From Paracoccus amoyensis (GTDB lineage Bacteria; Pseudomonadota; Alphaproteobacteria; Rhodobacterales; Rhodobacteraceae): DNA of 64,000 nucleotides. Shown one piece after another: positions 23,276-31,643 of the stretch. Under the pieces are notes generated by a model, which worked only from the letters and a program-made list of their open reading frames with translations, was not told the DNA's origin and ran no database searches. The DNA is taken from contig NZ_JACOQL010000001.1 in the NCBI RefSeq assembly GCF_014490725.1, positions 124,001 to 188,000 of the forward strand, written 5' to 3'. A program made the position numbers and the translations under genes. Within the stretch, counting starts at the first letter, position 1. Every line of letters starts with the position of its first letter.

Positions 23276-24337
23276 ATGCGCATTGCACTTGCCATCGGGG
23301 ATGCCGGAGGGGTCGGCCCTGAACTGGCCGCCAAGCTTCTGGCGCATCAGGATATGCAGGACCGCGATTTCATTGTGGTCGGGGATGCCAGCGTTCTGGC
23401 AATGGGCGCACGGCATGCGGGTGTCGAACTGAACCTGCCCGTCATCCGCGCCGACGAATTGCAGGGCGAACTGCCCAGCGGCCAGGTGCTGCTGGATCTG
23501 GCGAACTGCCCGGCCGATCAGGTGACATTGGGCGATTCAGCAGCTGCGAATGGCGGCGCGTCCTTGCAGAACTTTGCCGCCGTGTTGCGTCTGGCCAAGG
23601 CAGGGATTGCCGATGCGGTGATGTTCACACCTTACAACAAGCATTCGATGCGCCTCTCACGCCCCAGCTATGTCGATGAGATCGGGTTCATCGACGCCAC
23701 CATCGATGCATCGCGCAGCGGTCGGGAATTCAACGTGCTGGAAGAGGTCTGGAACGCACGCGTCACCTCTCACATCCCGCTGCGCGAGGTCGCTGCCCGT
23801 CTAAGCGTCGAACGCATTCTGGACAGCATTCGCCTGACCACGGAAGTGATGGAAGGCGCGGGCAAGAAAGCCCCGCGTATTGGCGTGGCTGCGCTGAACC
23901 CGCATGCGGGCGACGGCCGCAACTTCGGCGATGAGGACGAGGATATCATCGCCCCCGCGGTCGAGGCGGCGGTGGCGGAAGGGCTGAACGCCAAGGGTCC
24001 GATCCCGTCCGATACGGTCTTCGTTCGCGCGATCCGGGGTGAATTTGATGCGGTTCTGACCATGTATCACGATCAGGGCCAGATCGCGATGAAGCTGATG
24101 GGCTTTGACCGCGGCGTCACGCTGATCGCGGGCTACGGCTTTCCAATCGTGACGCCCGCGCATGGCACGGCCTTTGACATCGCCGGTCAGGGCAAGGCAG
24201 ATTTGGGGGCCACGCTGGCGGCCGCTCGTCTGGGCGCGGATCTGGCAAAGCTGAACCCGGCAAAATCCGCAACGCAGCCATTGGCCGCGGATTGGGCAAC
24301 AGCGCCGGTCGCAGAACCGGGGATGGCGGCCGAGTAG
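23276..24337 (+). CDS. pdxA2: PdxA-like 4-phosphoerythronate/threonate dehydrogenase (PdxA2 type)
   Basis: 353 residues homologous to 4-hydroxythreonine-4-phosphate dehydrogenase PdxA. The three metal-ligand histidines are in VTSHIPLREVAA, NPHAGDGR and MYHDQGQIAMK. In acid-sugar loci the PdxA2 subgroup oxidises and decarboxylates D-threonate or D-erythronate 4-phosphate to dihydroxyacetone phosphate; true PdxA serves pyridoxal phosphate synthesis and is normally placed elsewhere (with ksgA/surA), so PdxA2 is preferred. The kinase making its substrate would be the DUF1537 protein at 28985-30238. ATG at 23276 with GGGGAGA upstream; the second GntR palindrome precedes it. Confidence 0.87.
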   Translation: MRIALAIGDAGGVGPELAAKLLAHQDMQDRDFIVVGDASVLAMGARHAGVELNLPVIRADELQGELPSGQVLLDLANCPADQVTLGDSAAANGGASLQNFAAVLRLAKAGIADAVMFTPYNKHSMRLSRPSYVDEIGFIDATIDASRSGREFNVLEEVWNARVTSHIPLREVAARLSVERILDSIRLTTEVMEGAGKKAPRIGVAALNPHAGDGRNFGDEDEDIIAPAVEAAVAEGLNAKGPIPSDTVFVRAIRGEFDAVLTMYHDQGQIAMKLMGFDRGVTLIAGYGFPIVTPAHGTAFDIAGQGKADLGATLAAARLGADLAKLNPAKSATQPLAADWATAPVAEPGMAAE

Positions 24338-24399
24338 GGCCGCAACGACTAAGGGAGTTTTCCGGCCCGCTTGGGCGGAAATCTGTGGAGGAGAGAGAA

Positions 24400-25395
24400 A
24401 TGACCAAACTGACAACCGCACTGATCGCCGCGACCGCCGTCATGGCAGCCGCCCCCGCAATGGCCCAGTGGGAGCCGAACAACCGCCCCGTCGAATTTGT
24501 CGTGGCATCCGGTGCAGGCGGCGGAACCGACAACTTTGCCCGCACGATCCAATCCGTGCTTAGCCGTGATGGCATCATGGATCAGTCCATCGTCGTGCTG
24601 AACAAAGGCGGCGGATCGGGCGCCGAGGCGTTCCTTTACGCTAAACAGAACAAGGGCGACGCGAACAAGCTGATCTTCGGCACGAACAACGTCTACCTGC
24701 TGCCGCATGTGGCGAAGCTGGCCTACACCACCGATGATCTTCAGCCCGTCGCCGCGCTGGCGCTGGATGAATTTCTGGTCTGGGTCAAGGCGGACTCGCC
24801 CTATGAAAACATCACCGACCTGATCGAGGCCGCAAAGGCCGAACCGGGTCAGATCGTTTTCGGCGGCAGTCAGTCGAAAGACACTGACGAAACGCTGGTT
24901 GCGCTGATCGAACAGACATCGGGCGCTGATTTCAAATACGTTCCGTTCAACGGCGGTGGCGAGGTTGGCGTGCAGCTGGCCGGTGGTCATGTCGCGGCCA
25001 ACGTGAACAATCCCAACGAAAACCTTGGTCAGTGGCAGGCCGGCGCGGTTCGCCCGCTCTGCGTCTTTGCGCCCGAACGTATGGCCGAAAGCGAGGCGAT
25101 CAGCGGCGATATGGGCTGGCAGGATATCCCGACCTGCAAAGAAGCTGGCCTGGACATCGAAAGCTATCGCATGCCGCGCACCGTCTGGGTTCCTGCCGAC
25201 CTGCCGGAAGAAGCCGTGGCCTATTACCGCGATGCGCTGCAAAAAGTCTCGGAATCCGAGGGGTGGAAAGATTATCTGACCAGAACCTCGCAATCGGGCG
25301 CGTTTCTGGCCGGTGACGAACTGAAAGCCTTCATCGACGAAAACGAAACCAGTACGGTTGCCGTTTTCAAAGCTGAAGGCTGGACCGGCGAATAA
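24400..25395 (+). CDS. tctC: Tripartite tricarboxylate transporter substrate-binding protein (TctC/Bug family)
   Basis: Periplasmic receptor, 331 residues, with a signal peptide MTKLTTALIAATAVMAAAPA ending at AMA, mature start QWEPNNRPVEF. Characteristic Bug-family stretches: VVASGAGGGTDNFARTIQSV and KYVPFNGGGEVGVQLAGGHV. It would capture a carboxylated substrate, here probably a four-carbon acid sugar, and hand it to TctAB. ATG at 24400 follows GGAGGAGAG. A strong hairpin lies directly downstream, before tctB. Confidence 0.92.
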   Translation: MTKLTTALIAATAVMAAAPAMAQWEPNNRPVEFVVASGAGGGTDNFARTIQSVLSRDGIMDQSIVVLNKGGGSGAEAFLYAKQNKGDANKLIFGTNNVYLLPHVAKLAYTTDDLQPVAALALDEFLVWVKADSPYENITDLIEAAKAEPGQIVFGGSQSKDTDETLVALIEQTSGADFKYVPFNGGGEVGVQLAGGHVAANVNNPNENLGQWQAGAVRPLCVFAPERMAESEAISGDMGWQDIPTCKEAGLDIESYRMPRTVWVPADLPEEAVAYYRDALQKVSESEGWKDYLTRTSQSGAFLAGDELKAFIDENETSTVAVFKAEGWTGE

Positions 25396-25404
25396 GACTT
25401 GATC

Positions 25405-25429
25405 GGCCCCCGGCTGTCCGGGGGCCTTT
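25405..25429 (+). terminator. GC-rich hairpin with short T-run after tctC
   Basis: GGCCCCCGG (25405-25413) pairs with CCGGGGGCC (25418-25426) around CTGT, followed by TTT. Lying inside the operon, it probably attenuates or protects the tctC message so that binding protein exceeds membrane subunits. Confidence 0.75.
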
Positions 25430-25482
25430 GCTTGAAAGGAGGCAGAGGGGCCTCTGGATTCTTGACGACGACAGGAGGGGGT

Positions 25483-25995
25483 ATGGCCGTCACACGCTTT
25501 CACGCCGAAATCGCCACGGCTATCGGCACTGGTGCATTGGGCATCGCAGCCGTCATCGGGGCGACAGAACTCGGATTGGGATGGTCCGAAAGTGGACCGC
25601 AACCGGGGTATTTTCCCTTTTACGTCGGCCTGATCCTGATTGCGGCCAGCCTGTGGAATCTGGCCTCTGCCTTTGTGAAACATCGACAGGCTACGCTGGA
25701 TGCGAGCAACGGTGCCGAAGCCGAAGAGCCGTTTCTGGATCGCGAAAAGGTTCAGCGTCTGGGCGGTTTTCTTGGCGCGATGCTGGCCTTTGTCGTCGCG
25801 ACGCTTTGGTTGGGCATCTATATCGGTGCGGCAGGCTACATCGCCTATAGCGCGTGGCGAAAGGGCGGTTACAAATTGCCGCTGTCGCTGGCCATAGGTC
25901 TGGGCTTTTCCGTCTCACTTTACGTGATTTTCGAGGTGATCTTCAAAATTCCGCTTTTGAAGGGACCAATCGAAAACATGCTTGGCATCTACTGA
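25483..25995 (+). CDS. tctB: Tripartite tricarboxylate transporter small membrane subunit (TctB)
   Basis: 170 residues with four membrane helices (for example IGTGALGIAAVIGATELGLG and FYVGLILIAASLWNLASAF), plus the family GPQPGYFPFYVG segment. It partners the large TctA subunit in the inner membrane. Start at ATG 25483, after AGGAGGGGG. Confidence 0.88.
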   Translation: MAVTRFHAEIATAIGTGALGIAAVIGATELGLGWSESGPQPGYFPFYVGLILIAASLWNLASAFVKHRQATLDASNGAEAEEPFLDREKVQRLGGFLGAMLAFVVATLWLGIYIGAAGYIAYSAWRKGGYKLPLSLAIGLGFSVSLYVIFEVIFKIPLLKGPIENMLGIY

Positions 25996-26009
25996 GAGGG
26001 GCGTGGATC

Positions 26010-27515
26010 ATGGGCAATTTCGACCTTCTGATGCATGGCTTCGGCATCGCCATCACACCGATGCACCTGATGCTGATGGTTGCGGGTGTGTTGATGGGGC
26101 TGATCGTCGGCGTGCTGCCGGGACTTGGTGCGCCAAATGGCGTATCGCTGCTGATCCCGCTGACCTTTGCACTGGACCCGACATCGGCGATTATTCTTCT
26201 GTCATCAATGTATTGGGGTGCATTGTTCGGGGGATCTACAACGTCGATCCTGTTCAATATCCCCGGTGAGCCAAGTTCGGTCGCGACAACATTTGACGGC
26301 TATCCGATGGCGCAAAAAGGGGAATCCACCCGTGCGCTGACGCTGGCTTTCATGTCGGCCGGGATCGGCGCGTTGCTGGGCATCATCGTCATCACGCTGT
26401 TGGCCGGCTGGGCATCCAACTTTGCCCTGAAATTCGGCGCACCCGAATATTTCGCCGTCTACTTCCTGGCCTTCGCAGCCTTTATCGGCATGGGCAGCGC
26501 GTCACCCGCCAAGACGCTGGTCTCGCTGGCGACCGGTCTGATCCTGTCCACCGTGGGCATGGATACCGTGACGGGCGAGGTTCGCCTGACCTTCGGTTAT
26601 GACGAATTGCTAAGCGGGATCAGCTTTCTGGTTGTCGTGATCGGTCTGTTCGGCATTGGTGAATTGCTGTCGACCGTGCAGGAAGGGCTGCGCTTCCGTG
26701 GCGTATCGTCCAGGATCGACCTGCGCGACGTGCTACGCACGATCAGGGAACTGCCGCGCTATTGGGCCACGACGATCCGTTCCGGCCTGATCGGGATCTG
26801 GATGGGCATTACGCCCGGCGGCCCGACGGCGGCATCCTTCATGAGCTATGGCATCGCCCGGCAGGCGTCCCGCAAGGGGCAACCCTTCGGCACCGGTCGC
26901 CCCGAAGGAATCGTGGCCCCCGAAACCGCAGACCACAGCGCAGGCACCTGCGCCATGCTGCCCATGCTGGCGCTTGGCGTGCCATCTTCGGCCACGGCGG
27001 CGGTGATGATGGGCGGGCTGATGATCTGGGGGCTGACACCGGGTCCGATGCTGTTCGCGACCAAGCCCGATTTCGTCTGGGGCCTGATTGCCAGCATGTA
27101 TATCTCGAACATCGTGGGGGTGATCCTCGTGCTGGCGACGGTGCCGATGTTTGCGGCCCTGCTGCGCATTCCGTTTGCCATCATCGGGCCGATGATCGTC
27201 GCGATCTGTTTTGTCGGCGCCTATACGGTGTCGAATTCGACCTTCGATCTGTGGCTGGTGCTGGTCTTCGGACTGGTCGGTTATATGTTCAACAGGCTGG
27301 ACTATCCGCTGGCGCCGCTGGTTCTGGCCATGGTGCTGGGCCACAAGGCTGAAAACGCGTTCCATCAATCGATGGTCCTGTCGGACGGATCGCTGGGCAT
27401 CTTCTTTTCCAACACATTGGTCAGCTCGATCATGGTGTTGGGGCTGGCGCTGCTGATCCTGCCCAAGATGCTGCAACTGGGTGGACGCCTGCGCCGCAAA
27501 ATGCCGGTCGAATAA
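26010..27515 (+). CDS. tctA: Tripartite tricarboxylate transporter large permease (TctA)
   Basis: 501-residue inner-membrane channel subunit with about 11-12 helices. Hallmarks: GVLPGLGAPNGVSLLIPLTF, YWGALFGGSTTSILFNIPGE near residue 75, and PGGPTAASFMSYGIAR with PEGIVAPETADHSAGTC in the second repeat. TctA uses the ion gradient to import the TctC-bound substrate. ATG at 26010 follows GAGGGG and TctB by 14 bases. Confidence 0.93.
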   Translation: MGNFDLLMHGFGIAITPMHLMLMVAGVLMGLIVGVLPGLGAPNGVSLLIPLTFALDPTSAIILLSSMYWGALFGGSTTSILFNIPGEPSSVATTFDGYPMAQKGESTRALTLAFMSAGIGALLGIIVITLLAGWASNFALKFGAPEYFAVYFLAFAAFIGMGSASPAKTLVSLATGLILSTVGMDTVTGEVRLTFGYDELLSGISFLVVVIGLFGIGELLSTVQEGLRFRGVSSRIDLRDVLRTIRELPRYWATTIRSGLIGIWMGITPGGPTAASFMSYGIARQASRKGQPFGTGRPEGIVAPETADHSAGTCAMLPMLALGVPSSATAAVMMGGLMIWGLTPGPMLFATKPDFVWGLIASMYISNIVGVILVLATVPMFAALLRIPFAIIGPMIVAICFVGAYTVSNSTFDLWLVLVFGLVGYMFNRLDYPLAPLVLAMVLGHKAENAFHQSMVLSDGSLGIFFSNTLVSSIMVLGLALLILPKMLQLGGRLRRKMPVE

Positions 27516-27527
27516 ACGGGGGCGACG

Positions 27528-28925
27528 ATGAACCATCTGCGTTATTTCCAGGGGCGCGACCCCCGTCAGGTCGAATGCGCCATTATCGGGACCGGCGGGT
27601 TTGGGCGAAGCTTTCTGTCCCAGGCACGTCATGTGAAGGGGCTAAGCTGCCGGATTGCGGTGGACCGCGAAATCGGCATCGCCGCGCGGGCGCTGCATTC
27701 GGTCGGCGTCGGCGCCGCCCTGATCGCGGAATGCGCTGACACCGCCGCCGCACGCATCGCGTGGCAGGCCGGGCAATCCATCGCCGCCGCCGATCTGGCG
27801 GTGGTCGCCGATCTGCCCTTCGACGTGGTGCTGGAAGCCACCGGCAACCCCGAGGCAGGTGCCCGCCACGCCCGCCTTGCGATCGAGGCTGACAAGCACG
27901 TCATCATGGTGACCAAGGAAACCGACAGCGTGATCGGACCGATCCTTGCGCGGCTTGCGAGCGAACGGGGGCGTGTCGTGTCACCCGTGGACGGCGATCA
28001 GCCCAGCCTGCTGATCGGCCTTGCGACATGGGCCGAAGCCATCGGGTTTGAGATCGTGGCAGCCGGTAAATCCAGCGAATATGATTTCGTCTTTGATCCC
28101 GCGATGGACAGCATCACAAGCAATGGCAAAACCGTGTCGGTGGCAGGGTTTGCGGATTGGATTGACGCGAAAGCCCGCGATTGGACGGATGTGACGGAAA
28201 CACGCGCCCGGATCGCCGCAGCCTTGCCCCAACGTGCCGTTCCCGATCTGTGCGAAATGACGGTCGTTGCCAACGCTCTTGGCCTGCATCCCGACCGTGC
28301 CGATCTGCATGCCCCGATTGCGCGGATCACCGAGGTCGCCGATCTGATGGCGGTCCGCGAAAATGGCGGTGTATTGGACAAGCCCGCCGTGCTGGATGTG
28401 TTCCATTGCCTGCGCCTGCCGGGTGAACCCAGCTTTGCCGGCGGTGTATTTGTCACCGTGACCTGTCGCGATGATGAGACATGGGACATGCTGCGAGAAA
28501 AAGGCCATGTCGTTGCGCGAAATGGTCGCACGGCCATGATCGGCCTGCCGCGTCACCTGCTCGGATTGGAAGCCGCGACGACCGTGTTCGAGGTCGCGCG
28601 TCTGGGCGCGTCGTCGGGCGCAGAAAAGCCACGCCCGGTGATCGACCTGACCGCGTTTGCCGATGCCGATTTGAAAGCCGGGACGGTGTTGCACGCTGAA
28701 GGGCATCACCACAGCATCGCGAAGGTCTCGGGCCGGATGACGCCTGCGCGGCCTGTCACCGATGATGCGCCGATCCCCTATTACCTGGCGGCGGGGCGTG
28801 CGCTTCTGCGCGACGTGCCAGCCGGGCAGCCGATCCTGTGCGGCGATGTCGATCTGGATGAAGCATCGGAACTGCTGCGTCTGCGCCGGATGCAGGATGC
28901 GATTGCGCCGGGCGACTGGACTTGA
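27528..28925 (+). CDS. NAD(P)-binding dehydrogenase with C-terminal SAF domain
   Basis: 465 residues. N-terminal Rossmann domain, IIGTGGFGRSFLSQARHV near residue 20, resembles homoserine dehydrogenase-type NAD(P)-binding folds, followed by VVLEATGNPEAGARHA and HVIMVTKETDSVIGP. The C-terminus is SAF-like, AAGRALLRDVPAGQPILCGD. Such SAF oxidoreductases are widespread beside sugar-acid genes but few have a known substrate. It occupies the place where characterised four-carbon acid-sugar operons have LtnD or DenD, so it is the best candidate for the initial oxidation of the aldonate or its polyol. Twelve bases after tctA. Confidence 0.78.
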   Translation: MNHLRYFQGRDPRQVECAIIGTGGFGRSFLSQARHVKGLSCRIAVDREIGIAARALHSVGVGAALIAECADTAAARIAWQAGQSIAAADLAVVADLPFDVVLEATGNPEAGARHARLAIEADKHVIMVTKETDSVIGPILARLASERGRVVSPVDGDQPSLLIGLATWAEAIGFEIVAAGKSSEYDFVFDPAMDSITSNGKTVSVAGFADWIDAKARDWTDVTETRARIAAALPQRAVPDLCEMTVVANALGLHPDRADLHAPIARITEVADLMAVRENGGVLDKPAVLDVFHCLRLPGEPSFAGGVFVTVTCRDDETWDMLREKGHVVARNGRTAMIGLPRHLLGLEAATTVFEVARLGASSGAEKPRPVIDLTAFADADLKAGTVLHAEGHHHSIAKVSGRMTPARPVTDDAPIPYYLAAGRALLRDVPAGQPILCGDVDLDEASELLRLRRMQDAIAPGDWT

Positions 28926-28984
28926 TCGGCTGACTGGCACAGGGTGGGCCGATCCAGGGCGACGCTTTAGCAAAAGGACAGAAT

Positions 28985-30238
28985 ATGCTGCTTGGCTGCA
29001 TCGGAGATGATTTCACCGGCTCATCCGATTTGGGGAACACGCTGGTCAAGGCCGGGATGCGGACTGTGCAATATAGCGGCACCCCGACCGATCCCGCCGA
29101 TCCAGATGTCGAGGCCGGGATCGTCGCACTGAAATCGCGATCCCTGCCCGTGGAAGAGGCCGTGCGCCTGTCGCTGGAGGCGTTGGAGTGGTTGCAGGAT
29201 CAGGGCTGCCAGCAGATTTTGTTCAAATACTGCTCGACCTTCGATTCCACGCCCGAAGGCAATATCGGTCCCGTGGCCGAAGCTTTGGCGCGTGAATTAG
29301 AGGCCGACCGCGTGATCTTCTGCCCGGCTTTTCCGGCGACGGGGCGCACGATCTATCAGGGGTATCTGTTTGTCGGTGACAAGCTGCTGAACGAAAGCGG
29401 CATGGAAAACCACCCGCTGACACCGATGACCGATGCCGACCTGCGCCGCTGGCTGGCGATCCAAAGCACGGTTGGCGTGGGCCACGTAAACGCCGCGACG
29501 ATCTGGCAGGGTGCCGATGCCGTCCGCGAACGTCTGGATGCCGAAGCGGACGCGGGCAATCCGTTTGTCATTTGCGATGCCATCCGCGACGATGACTTGC
29601 TGACCCTTGGCCGCGCGGTGGATGGCCTGCCGCTGGTGACAGGCGGGTCCGGCATCGCGCTTGGCCTGCCCGATAACTTCCGGCGTCAGGGGTTGCTGTC
29701 GCCCGAAGGCCCGGTCTGGGAAGGACAGGTCGGGCGTGTCGTGGCGCTGTCAGGGTCATGCTCGCGGGCGACGCGGGGACAGGTGGCCCATCATATCGGA
29801 TTGGGCCAACCGGCGCTGGAAATTGATCCGCGCGAAATTCTGGCCGAAACCTTCAGCGCGATCGATGCCGCCGAATGGGCCTTGGGTCAGGACGGCGTGC
29901 CGCTGATCTATTCCTCGGCCGACCCCAAGGCGGTCAGCGCGATTCAGTCGGAATATGGCACGGAAACCGTCGCACATGCGCTAGAGGATTTTTTTGCCGA
30001 TGTTGCCCGTTATCTGGTGGATGGCGGCGTGACGCGGTTGATCACGGCGGGCGGCGAGACATCCGGTGCGGTGGTGGAAGGGTTGGGCATCAGCCAATTG
30101 GAAATCGGCCCCGAGATCGACCCCGGCGTGCCGGCGATCCGTGCGGGCGAGGATTTGGTTCTGGCGCTGAAATCCGGCAATTTCGGGGCCAGGGACTTCT
30201 TCGACAAGGCTGCCCGCATGCTGGGCGATGAGGGATGA
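28985..30238 (+). CDS. otnK: Four-carbon acid sugar kinase (DUF1537 family), OtnK-like
   Basis: 417 residues with both DUF1537 domains. N-terminal MLLGCIGDDFTGSSDLGNTL and FKYCSTFDSTPEGNIGP form the sugar-acid site; the C-terminal nucleotide domain has ALSGSCSRATRGQVAHH, LITAGGETSGAVVEGLG and LALKSGNFGARDFF. OtnK phosphorylates 2- or 3-oxo-tetronate at C4; the related DtnK acts on D-threonate. Being next to otnC and otnI, OtnK is favoured, but as the only DUF1537 gene here it might also feed pdxA2. AAAGGAC precedes the ATG. Its stop overlaps the otnC start (ATGA). Confidence 0.9.
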   Translation: MLLGCIGDDFTGSSDLGNTLVKAGMRTVQYSGTPTDPADPDVEAGIVALKSRSLPVEEAVRLSLEALEWLQDQGCQQILFKYCSTFDSTPEGNIGPVAEALARELEADRVIFCPAFPATGRTIYQGYLFVGDKLLNESGMENHPLTPMTDADLRRWLAIQSTVGVGHVNAATIWQGADAVRERLDAEADAGNPFVICDAIRDDDLLTLGRAVDGLPLVTGGSGIALGLPDNFRRQGLLSPEGPVWEGQVGRVVALSGSCSRATRGQVAHHIGLGQPALEIDPREILAETFSAIDAAEWALGQDGVPLIYSSADPKAVSAIQSEYGTETVAHALEDFFADVARYLVDGGVTRLITAGGETSGAVVEGLGISQLEIGPEIDPGVPAIRAGEDLVLALKSGNFGARDFFDKAARMLGDEG

Positions 30239-30888
30239 GTTCTGACGCACGCCTGCGCGAACAGATGTGCGACCTTGCCCGGTCGATGTTCGATCGTGGC
30301 CTGACGGGCGGATCAACCGGCAATATCTCGGCCCGGACCGAAGATGGCGGGCTGCTGGTGTCGCCCACCGGCGCCAGCTTCGGGCGGCTGGATCCGGCGC
30401 GGCTGTCGCGCTTTGATGCGCAGGGCCATCATATCGGCGGCGACCGTCCGACCAAGGAAATGCCCTTGCATAGCGCGTTCTATGACACGCGCGGGCGGAC
30501 GGCGGCGGTGGTGCATCTGCATTCCTGTCACGCGGTCGCGCTGTCCACGTTGCCCGGCGCGAATGAAGATGATTTTCTGCCGCCGATCACGCCCTATGCC
30601 TTCATGCAGTTGGGCCGGGTGCGGCTGCTGCCCTATTTCCGCCCCGGCGATCCGGCCATCGGCGATGCGGTGCGCGGTTTGGCGGGCAAACGATCCGCTG
30701 TGATGCTGGCCAATCACGGCCCGGTTGTTGCAGGTCTGGATCTGGAGGGCGCCTGCAACGCGATTGAAGAACTGGAAGCGACATCGCGTCTGGCCCTGCT
30801 TCTGCGCGGGACAACGCCCAACATGCTGAACCCACAGCAGGTTGAGGCGTTGGTTAAACTGCACGACATGGCTTGGGGGGACGCGTGA
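30235..30888 (+). CDS. otnC: 3-oxo-tetronate 4-phosphate decarboxylase (class II aldolase family), OtnC
   Basis: 217 residues of the class II aldolase/adducin family. Zn-site and phosphate motifs: GGSTGNISAR near residue 25, VHLHSCHAVALST with two ligand histidines, and ANHGPVVAG with a third. OtnC decarboxylates 3-oxo-tetronate 4-phosphate to dihydroxyacetone phosphate. Coupled on both sides: ATGA with otnK, GTGA with otnI. Confidence 0.9.
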   Translation: MSSDARLREQMCDLARSMFDRGLTGGSTGNISARTEDGGLLVSPTGASFGRLDPARLSRFDAQGHHIGGDRPTKEMPLHSAFYDTRGRTAAVVHLHSCHAVALSTLPGANEDDFLPPITPYAFMQLGRVRLLPYFRPGDPAIGDAVRGLAGKRSAVMLANHGPVVAGLDLEGACNAIEELEATSRLALLLRGTTPNMLNPQQVEALVKLHDMAWGDA

Positions 30889-31643
30889 CCGGATTTTCCG
30901 CCAATCTGGGTTTTCTATGGGCCGATCTGCCCTTGCCCGATGCGATCCGCGCCGCGCATCGCGCGGGCTTCGACGCGGTGGAATGCCATTGGCCCTATGA
31001 TTTTGATCCCGCAGCGGTCAAAGCCGCGTTGGATGAAACCGGATTGGCAATGCTGGGCCTGAACACCAATCGCGGCAAACCCGGCGAGAATGGCCTGTCC
31101 GCTTTGCCGGGCCGAGAGGTCGAGGCCCGGGCCGAGATCGACCGCGCCATCGCCTATGCGCGCGCGATCGGCTGCGGCGCAATTCATGTCATGGCGGGGT
31201 ATGGCAAAGGCGCAGTGGCGGACGCCATCTTTATCGGTAACCTGACCTATGCCTGTCAGACAGCGCCCGAACTGACCATCCTGATCGAGCCGCTGAACCG
31301 CTATGACGCACCGGGCTATTTTCTGGCCGGAACGGCGCAGGCCGCCGATCTGATGATCAAGGCCCACCAGCCCAACCTGCGGCTGATGTTTGACTGCTAT
31401 CATCTGCAAATCATGGAAGGCGATCTGTCGCGGCGGCTGGAAAAACTGCTGCCACTGATCGGACATGTCCAGATCGCCGCCGTTCCCGATCGTGGCCCGC
31501 CCGACCATGGCGAGGTGGACTATCGCCATATCGTGGGCGTGCTGCGCGATCTTGGCTGGGATCGCCCGCTTGGTGCAGAATATAAACCAAGCGGACCGAC
31601 AGATGCTTCGTTGGGCTGGCTGGACCTGCTGCGGGCAGTCTAG
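30885..31643 (+). CDS. otnI: 2-oxo-tetronate isomerase (hydroxypyruvate isomerase family), OtnI
   Basis: 252-residue TIM-barrel isomerase of the hydroxypyruvate isomerase family: FSANLGFLWADLPLPDAIRA, AGFDAVECHWPYD, then LIEPLNRYDAPGYFL (metal Glu), LMFDCYHLQIMEGDL (Asp/His) and a late GAEYKPSG (Glu). It interconverts 2-oxo- and 3-oxo-tetronate for OtnK. GTG at 30885 is chosen because it overlaps the otnC stop (GTGA) and GGGGGGA lies just upstream. It meets the convergent hydrolase gene so tightly that both genes share the CTAG at their ends. Confidence 0.88.
   Translation: MTGFSANLGFLWADLPLPDAIRAAHRAGFDAVECHWPYDFDPAAVKAALDETGLAMLGLNTNRGKPGENGLSALPGREVEARAEIDRAIAYARAIGCGAIHVMAGYGKGAVADAIFIGNLTYACQTAPELTILIEPLNRYDAPGYFLAGTAQAADLMIKAHQPNLRLMFDCYHLQIMEGDLSRRLEKLLPLIGHVQIAAVPDRGPPDHGEVDYRHIVGVLRDLGWDRPLGAEYKPSGPTDASLGWLDLLRAV

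Noticed and set aside
23276..24337. True PdxA for vitamin B6 synthesis
   Set aside because: Metal-ligand motifs would allow it, but the gene sits in an acid-sugar operon under the same palindrome, which favours PdxA2. The decision rests on context.
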